From the NCBI GenBank assembly GCA_021838985.1, contig JAKCCC010000036.1:1-10281 (forward strand): DNA of 10,281 nt, given 5' to 3'. Made by a program: the position numbers and the translations under genes. The notes below the pieces were generated by a model, which was not told where the DNA came from, did not search any database, and saw nothing but the letters and a program-made list of their open reading frames with translations. This document shows positions 6,491 through 10,281 of the stretch, piece after piece; the stretch's first letter is position 1; each line of letters begins with the position of its first letter. This stretch comes from Planctomycetota bacterium. Lineage in GTDB: Bacteria; Planctomycetota; Phycisphaerae; WQYP01.

Positions 6491-6550
6491 GACCTCCAGG
6501 TCTGCCAAGTTTGTGGTGTAGACCTCCAGGTCTGTCGCGTTTGTGGTGCG
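6491..6550. repeat. Two tandem 30-bp units with GACCTCCAGGTC palindrome
   Basis: Units at 6491-6520 and 6521-6550 each start with the palindrome GACCTCCAGGTC and end with TTTGTGGTG plus two or three bases. The central part differs at three positions. A third unit begins at 6551 (GACCTC) and breaks off after six bases. An inverted, altered version lies at 6695-6738. Confidence 0.8.
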
Positions 6551-6651
6551 GACCTCTAACGAGACATTTACTCTACACGGCTGTTAATGGGATATCTGAT
6601 TCGGTATTGTTGCCGGGGAACCAGCATTTCTCCGCAGCTTTAGCTCCCTAT

Positions 6652-6767
6652 AATGTATCATCAGAGGCCGTGTTGAGTATCAATGAAAGGGCGGCAGGTC
6701 TGGAGACCTGCACCACAACCTGGAGCCTGCACCACAAGAATGTATCGTCAGAGGCCGTGTTGCGTAT
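6652..6767. repeat. 29-bp direct repeat flanking an inverted element
   Basis: AATGTATC(A/G)TCAGAGGC continuing to GTAT occurs at 6652-6680 and 6739-6767 with two mismatches in 29 bases. Between the copies (6681-6738) lies CAGGTCT GG AGACCTG (6695-6710), a perfect 7-bp-stem palindrome. Two CACCACAA segments follow, which are the reverse complement of the GTGGTG part of the 30-bp tandem units. The layout resembles a short element placed between duplicated target sequence, although 29 bp is long for a target-site duplication. Confidence 0.7.
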
Positions 6768-6850
6768 ACCACGATGAAGCACAATTTATAGCCACACCCC
6801 GGCTGGGGAGGTGGGCGGTTGCCGCTCGCGGCGGTTTGTCTCCAAATGGG

Positions 6851-8638
6851 TTATTCCCCCGATTCGAGCACGGCCATGAAGGCCTCCTGCGGAATTTCCA
6901 CCCGGCCGACCTGCTTCATCCGCTTTTTTCCCGCCTTTTGCTTTTCCAGCAGCTTGCGTTTGCGGCTCACGTCGCCGCCGTAACATTTCGCCGTCACATT
7001 CTTGCGCATAGCGCTGATGGTCTCCCGGGCGATGACCCGCGACCCGATCGCCGCCTGCAATGGAACCTCGAAGAGATGCCGGCCGATTTCCGCCTTGAGT
7101 TTCTTGATAATCGCCCGACCGCGCAAGGCCGCCTTGTCCCGATGCACAATCAGGCTTAACGCATCCACCGGCTCGCCGTTAACCAGAATGTCCATGCGCA
7201 CCAGGTCATCAGCGTGAAACCCCAGTAAATTGTAATCCAGCGTGCCATAGCCGCGGGTAATGGTTTTAAGCTTGTCAAAAAAATCGAAAATGACCTCAGC
7301 CAGGGGCAGGTCGTATTCGAGAATGACCCGCTGCGGCCCGAGGTACTCGGTTTTGCGATACTGGCCCCGCCGATCCTGGCACAGTTTCGATATATCGCCA
7401 ATGTGCTCGGCGGGAAGGATAATGCTGGCCCGGATCATCGGCTCGCGGATTTCCCGCACCTTGCTGGCGTCCGGCAGGGCCGCGGCGCTGTCGATGGTCT
7501 TGACGGTGCCATCCTGCATCAGGATTTCATACGGCACGGTGGGCGCTGTTTGCACCACCTGCACGTGCTGTTCGCGTTCCAGTCGCTCTTGGACGATTTC
7601 CATATGCAGCAGACCGAGGAAGCCGCAGCGGAAACCGAACCCGAGGGCGTCGGATGATTCCGGCTCAAAGCTAAACGATGAATCGTTGAGGCGTAATTTT
7701 TCCAACGCTTCGCGCAGATGGGTGTATTCCGTATCCGGGCCGGGATAGAAATCACAATAAACCATCGGCTTGGCGGGGCGATAGCCGGGCAAGGCGCCGG
7801 CGGCGGGCGTGGCGGCATCGGTGACCGTGTCACCGATGGTGACATCGGCGAGCATCTTGATGTTGGCCACCAGGAAGCCGACTTCGCCGGCGGCCAGGGT
7901 GTCCACGTGGGTTGGCTTGGGCATGAATTTACCCAAGTCGGTGATCTGATAGACGCGCTGACGGCCCATCATCCGGATTTTCTGCCCAATGGCCAGCCGC
8001 CCGTTTACCATGCGCACGTACACAATCACACCGCGGTAGTCGTCGTATTTGCTGTCGAAGATAAGCGCCTGCAGGGGACGAGCGGCGTCGCCCTTCGGCC
8101 CCGGCAGTTGCTGGCAAATGGCCTGGAACAACTCCGCCAGCCCCAAACCGCTCTTGGCCGATATGCGTAGGCAGCTTAACGCATCAAGGCCCAGAACCTG
8201 TTCCATCTCTTCAGCTGTTTCATCAGGCCGGGCGCTGGGCAGATCAATTTTGTTGATAACGGGAATAATCTCCAGGCCGGCCTCAATGGCGGCGTAGGCG
8301 TTGGCCACGGTTTGGGCCTGCACCCCCTGGGTCGCATCGACCACCAGCAGCGCCCCTTCGCACGCCTGCAGTGCCTTGGCCACCTCATAATGGAAATCAA
8401 CGTGGCCCGGCGTATCGATCAGATTCAGCATGTAACGCTGGCCAGCCAGTTCATAGGTCACGGTGACCGCACTGGCTTTGATGGTGATGCCGCGTTCCCG
8501 CTCCAGCTCCAGATCATCGAGGACCTGGGCCTGCATCTGGCGCTCACTGATGGCGCCGGTGCGCTCTAAAATCCGGTCGGCCAGCGTGGATTTGCCGTGA
8601 TCGATATGGGCAATAATGCAGAAGTTGCGGATTTCCAT
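6851..8638 (-). CDS. lepA: Elongation factor 4 (LepA GTPase)
   Basis: LepA is a ribosome-binding translational GTPase that acts on stalled or mis-translocated ribosomes and influences initiation. The 595-residue length matches the family (about 599 in E. coli). The G-domain motifs are all present: G1 AHIDHGKST (10-18), G2 RGIT (49-52), G3 DTPGH (75-79), G4 NKID (129-132) and G5 SAK (160-162). EF-G-like domains II, III and V follow. The LepA-specific C-terminal domain is clear from [19 protein letters not shown] through [20 protein letters not shown] near the end. The start ATG at 8638 is fixed by the [17 protein letters not shown] alignment to the family, although the ribosome site is weak. 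It appears to be transcribed alone: recR ends 303 bp upstream and the next gene starts 555 bp downstream. No lepB (signal peptidase) gene is adjacent, unlike in enterobacteria. Confidence 0.98.
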   Translation of the reverse strand: MEIRNFCIIAHIDHGKSTLADRILERTGAISERQMQAQVLDDLELERERGITIKASAVTVTYELAGQRYMLNLIDTPGHVDFHYEVAKALQACEGALLVVDATQGVQAQTVANAYAAIEAGLEIIPVINKIDLPSARPDETAEEMEQVLGLDALSCLRISAKSGLGLAELFQAICQQLPGPKGDAARPLQALIFDSKYDDYRGVIVYVRMVNGRLAIGQKIRMMGRQRVYQITDLGKFMPKPTHVDTLAAGEVGFLVANIKMLADVTIGDTVTDAATPAAGALPGYRPAKPMVYCDFYPGPDTEYTHLREALEKLRLNDSSFSFEPESSDALGFGFRCGFLGLLHMEIVQERLEREQHVQVVQTAPTVPYEILMQDGTVKTIDSAAALPDASKVREIREPMIRASIILPAEHIGDISKLCQDRRGQYRKTEYLGPQRVILEYDLPLAEVIFDFFDKLKTITRGYGTLDYNLLGFHADDLVRMDILVNGEPVDALSLIVHRDKAALRGRAIIKKLKAEIGRHLFEVPLQAAIGSRVIARETISAMRKNVTAKCYGGDVSRKRKLLEKQKAGKKRMKQVGRVEIPQEAFMAVLESGE

Positions 8639-8720
8639 AAGCGCTCATTTCACCAGGTCGGGCTGGCCGGACGTCTCCGGATGGTGATTAGCCCGGATTT
8701 TTCACCACCGCGCCACAGAA

Positions 8721-8744
8721 AGCGCGGCACGGCGAAGCCGCGCT
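8721..8744. repeat. GC-rich hairpin AGCGCGGC/GCCGCGCT
   Basis: A perfect 8-bp stem with an 8-base loop. It has no flanking T-run, so it is not a typical terminator. The AGCGCGG core also occurs in the right arm of the 49-bp palindromic repeats, so this may be a distant relative of that family. Confidence 0.5.
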
Positions 8745-8852
8745 GGATCACAATCCTTCCAAATTTGCGCACAGCGCACAAACTCTTAGGCCGCCTAGCC
8801 CCATCCGGTCATTGCCCTTTTCGTGTGTTTCGTGGTTAAAAGTCCGTGCAGC

Positions 8853-8872
8853 TCCGTGTGATCCGTGGTTCT
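8853..8872. repeat. 20-bp repeat identical to 1398-1417
   Basis: TCCGTGTGATCCGTGGTTCT is identical to 1398-1417, about 7.4 kb away. Related CGTGTGTTTCGTGGTTAAAA lies directly upstream at 8822-8841. Confidence 0.8.
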
Positions 8873-8941
8873 TTTGGTTGCGGCCTTGGCCGCGCTGGGT
8901 CCTCTGTGGCCTCTGCGGCGAAACGTTCGAGTCAGCTGGCC

Positions 8942-9571
8942 TCAGAGGCGCGTCCGTCCCGCCAGGGCGTCTGAAAGAATGGTTTTGTTGGCGTGCTCAA
9001 TCTGCGCTCCGCTCGGCAGGCCGCGTGCCAGACGGGTAATCGTGATGCCGGCGCCCTGCAGCTGGCTTTGCAGATATAACGCGGTGCCATCGCCTTCCAT
9101 GGTCGGATTCGTCGCCAAAATAATTTCCCGCACCACCGGCCGGCCGTCTGCGTCGCGCTGCCTGACCCGCTCCAGCAGCGCTGGCACGGTAAGCTTTTCC
9201 GGCCCGACTCCCTCCAGCGGCGCCAGCCGTCCGAGCAGCACATGATAGACCCCATCATACGCTCCGGTTGCCTCCAGCTGAAATAAATCTTTCGGCTGCT
9301 CGACCACGCAGATCACGCTGTGGTCCCGGCCGGGATCCGCACAGATCGCGCAAGGATCCGCTTCGGTTAGATGATGGCAAATATGGCAGTGCCGCACCTG
9401 CTCTTTCACGGCGCGAATCGCCTCCGCCAAGGCCAATGCCTCCTCCGGCTGGCTTTTCAGAATATGGAATACCATCCGCTCCGCGGAGCGTGCACCGACG
9501 CCCGGCAGCCGACCGAACAATTCAATCAGCCGCTGCACGCTGGCGCTATAACCGGTCTTGGGCCGGGCCAT
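8942..9571 (-). CDS. recR: Recombination mediator RecR
   Basis: RecR works with RecO (and RecF) to load RecA onto single-stranded DNA at gaps. It forms a ring-shaped tetramer that clamps DNA. At 209 residues it is near the family length (201 in E. coli). The N-terminal helix-hairpin-helix is LPGVGARSAERMVFHIL (22-38). The four-cysteine zinc finger uses C62, C65, C74 and C77. The Toprim domain begins with SVICVVEQPKDLFQLE (85-100), continues with GVYHVLLGRLAPLEGVGPE and ends with REIILATNPTMEGDGTALYL. The C-terminal region contains the typical ITRLARGLPSGAQIEHA. The start is ATG at 9571, with GGAG eight bases upstream. It follows ebfC on the same strand, the usual neighbour, but the gap is about 230 bp rather than a few bases. 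Confidence 0.98.
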   Translation of the reverse strand: MARPKTGYSASVQRLIELFGRLPGVGARSAERMVFHILKSQPEEALALAEAIRAVKEQVRHCHICHHLTEADPCAICADPGRDHSVICVVEQPKDLFQLEATGAYDGVYHVLLGRLAPLEGVGPEKLTVPALLERVRQRDADGRPVVREIILATNPTMEGDGTALYLQSQLQGAGITITRLARGLPSGAQIEHANKTILSDALAGRTRL

Positions 9572-9620
9572 CGTTTCAGCTCCGATATCGCGTACCCGCC
9601 GCCGGGCGGGGCAGCGGATT

Positions 9621-9665
9621 TTAGGTTTTTGGTTACGGGCAGCCCACCTGAAACCTGAAACCTAA
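9621..9665. repeat. Inverted repeat TTAGGTTT/AAACCTAA
   Basis: An 8-bp inverted repeat (9621-9628 with 9658-9665) with the loop containing ACCTGAAACCTGAAACCTAA. The AACCTAA motif also begins the 49-bp palindromic repeats (1527, 1616), and a palindrome of the same shape follows at 9719-9738. The ebfC-recR spacer may therefore hold a diverged relative of that repeat. Confidence 0.5.
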
Positions 9666-9718
9666 CCCCTACTGCTCTATCACCACTTATCTTTACTGGT
9701 ACCCCGGCCGCCGCCATT

Positions 9719-9738
9719 CGCCGGGCTGAAGCCCGGTG
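9719..9738. repeat. Diverged palindromic repeat with compensatory change
   Basis: CGCCGGGCT GA AGCCCGGTG followed by CTT has the same 20-base layout as CACCGCGCT AA AGCGCGGTG with CTTG in the 1250-1664 cluster. One C-G pair has become G-C in both arms, and the A-T pair near the base has become G-T. This argues that the paired structure, not just the sequence, is kept. Confidence 0.65.
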
Positions 9739-9802
9739 CTTTGGGTTCGGTGGCGGGTCTGGGGCTCTTTCTGCCACCAGAAATTTATCGCTGGACAAAG
9801 TA

Positions 9803-10153
9803 CTACTGGCCTACACCCAGCAGATGCTGGAATGCCGACAGATCCAGGTTTCCGGTGATTTCCCGCACCTGTTTTTGAATCTCCGCCCGCACGTTCGTGA
9901 GCGCCTGGTTGACCGCCGCCCGTGTCAAATCGGCGAGCAATTCGCCATCCTGTCGCGGGGCGTCGGGCGAAAATTGCAACTCCACGATTTCCATGATCCC
10001 GTTGGCCGTGGCGGTCACCATCCCGCCGCCGGCGGTGCCCGTCGCGCGAAGATTCGCGAGGCGTTGCTGAAACTCGCCCATCTTACCCTGGATTTCCTTG
10101 GCCCGGGCCAGCAGTGGTGCTAATTGCCCCAGGCTCTTCAACGAATCAAACAT
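9803..10153 (-). CDS. ebfC: YbaB/EbfC family nucleoid-associated protein
   Basis: YbaB/EbfC proteins are small DNA-binding dimers associated with the nucleoid. Their genes typically sit just upstream of recR. This protein has 116 residues from the chosen start (109 in E. coli). It has an N-terminal helix (about 10-40, LLARAKEIQGKMGEFQQRL), a central strand region GGGMVTATANGIMEIVELQFSP with the family's conserved NG, and a long C-terminal helix ending NLDLSAFQHLLG. The start was placed at ATG 10153 (MFDSLKSLG). AAAGGG lies eight bases upstream and the family begins this way. A GTG at 10186 would add eleven residues with no ribosome site. TATAAC on the minus strand near 10173 could be a -10 box, but no -35 is evident. 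dnaX, often found upstream, is not visible within the window. Confidence 0.93.
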   Translation of the reverse strand: MFDSLKSLGQLAPLLARAKEIQGKMGEFQQRLANLRATGTAGGGMVTATANGIMEIVELQFSPDAPRQDGELLADLTRAAVNQALTNVRAEIQKQVREITGNLDLSAFQHLLGVGQ

Positions 10154-10184
10154 AGCGCCAACCCTTTCGTTCGTGTTATACCGC

Positions 10185-10214
10185 ACACGGCTATTAATGA
10201 TACAGTCCAGAGGC
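10185..10214. repeat. ACACGGCTATTAATG element upstream of ebfC
   Basis: ACACGGCTATTAATG (10185-10199) matches 6575-6589 with one mismatch in 15. It is followed by ATACAGTCCAGAGGCC, which resembles the TATCATCAGAGGCC of the 29-bp direct repeat at 6652. The two spacers therefore share parts of one dispersed element. Confidence 0.5.
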
Positions 10215-10233
10215 CAGGCCAGCGTGCCTCTGG
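10207..10233. repeat. Hairpin CCAGAGGC/GCCTCTGG
   Basis: A perfect 8-bp stem with an 11-base loop. It has no T-run on either strand. It lies six bases from the terminator-like hairpin at 10240-10260 and may be part of the dispersed element next to ebfC. Confidence 0.5.
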
Positions 10234-10239
10234 CCCAGG

Positions 10240-10266
10240 AAAGCGGCGGGAGGCCGCTTTTACTTT
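10240..10266. terminator. Terminator-like hairpin near the right edge
   Basis: AAAGCGGC GGGAG GCCGCTTT is a perfect 8-bp stem with a 5-base loop. On the plus strand it is followed by TACTTT, giving a T-rich tail. On the minus strand it is followed only by CC after three T. No plus-strand gene precedes it. It most likely ends a minus-strand gene just outside the window, or acts in both directions. A minus-strand TAA at 10260-10262 would fit an upstream gene ending there, but six codons are too few to judge. Confidence 0.55.
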
Positions 10267-10281
10267 GACGAACGGTACGTC

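Larger units (their letters stand above)
6296..6850. other. 555-bp repeat-rich spacer
   Basis: The spacer lies downstream of lepA and upstream of the secreted protein gene. The plus-strand reading frames across it (6418-6777 and 6683-7159) have no ribosome site; their only regularity comes from the DNA repeats. It holds a GGCACG/CGTGCC hairpin (6430-6447), two 30-bp tandem units (6491-6550), an ACACGGCT element (6575-6589), a 29-bp direct repeat (6652-6680 and 6739-6767) and an inverted segment of the tandem unit (6695-6738). No typical lepA terminator with a T-run was found. Confidence 0.6.
8639..8941. other. 303-bp spacer between recR and lepA
   Basis: No gene is supported. The spacer contains the GC-rich hairpin at 8721-8744 and the ATCCGTG-type repeat at 8853-8872. 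No obvious promoter for lepA was found. Confidence 0.5.

Noticed and set aside
6491..6550. Possible CRISPR array
   Set aside because: The 30-bp units are directly adjacent with no spacers, only two are complete, and no cas gene is in view.
6418..6777. Plus-strand frame with repeated NVSSEAVL peptide
   Set aside because: The peptide repeat is a by-product of the 29-bp DNA direct repeat. There is no ribosome site, and the frame spans other intergenic repeats.
6781..6850. Terminator of lepA
   Set aside because: Only a short GCCG/CGGC stem was seen, without a following T-run.
10187..10281. 3' end of dnaX
   Set aside because: The gene is expected by synteny, but only six codons before a TAA could be read at the edge, and they carry no recognisable motif.

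Overview
The window is GC-rich and carries six genes, all on the minus strand. It looks like a chromosomal segment of a Verrucomicrobiota-type (PVC superphylum) bacterium. Three genes suggest this: a prepilin-like protein with a long leader, a GntR/LacI-type hybrid regulator, and a secreted secretin-N-domain-like protein with an Asn/Gly-rich linker. The gene spacers are long and full of small palindromic repeats. The assignment rests on protein style only and is moderate.

Layout from right to left, in the direction of transcription. At the right edge (10200-10281) are two strong hairpins, one of them terminator-like. Then come ebfC/ybaB (9803-10153) and recR (8942-9571), the usual DNA-repair pair, but separated here by about 230 bp holding repeat sequence. 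lepA (6851-8638) follows after a 303-bp spacer. A 555-bp repeat-rich spacer precedes a signal-peptide-bearing protein of unknown function (5468-6295). After another long spacer comes a full-length PTS enzyme I gene, ptsI (3207-4982), with no HPr or EII gene in view. Next is a GntR/LacI-type regulator (1723-2871). Last is a prepilin-like gene (114-1082), preceded by a 640-bp spacer with a family of 49-bp palindromic repeats.

The best regulatory signal is upstream of the GntR/LacI-type gene. A good sigma-70-like promoter (TTGACT, 17 bp, TATATT) is followed directly by a perfect 17-bp palindrome, as expected for autorepression. Both the palindrome and the -35 region recur exactly 81 bp further upstream, where the -10 has decayed.

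The genes do not form one pathway. ebfC, recR and lepA are housekeeping. ptsI and the sugar-type regulator hint at carbohydrate control. The prepilin-like and secretin-N-domain-like proteins belong to the cell envelope or secretion. No defence system, transposase gene, CRISPR array, tRNA or rRNA is visible. The most unusual content is the intergenic repeat population. It includes a palindrome family with one compensatory base-pair change between distant copies, a 20-bp identical repeat shared by two spacers, and a 30-bp tandem repeat that reappears inverted between two copies of a 29-bp direct repeat.
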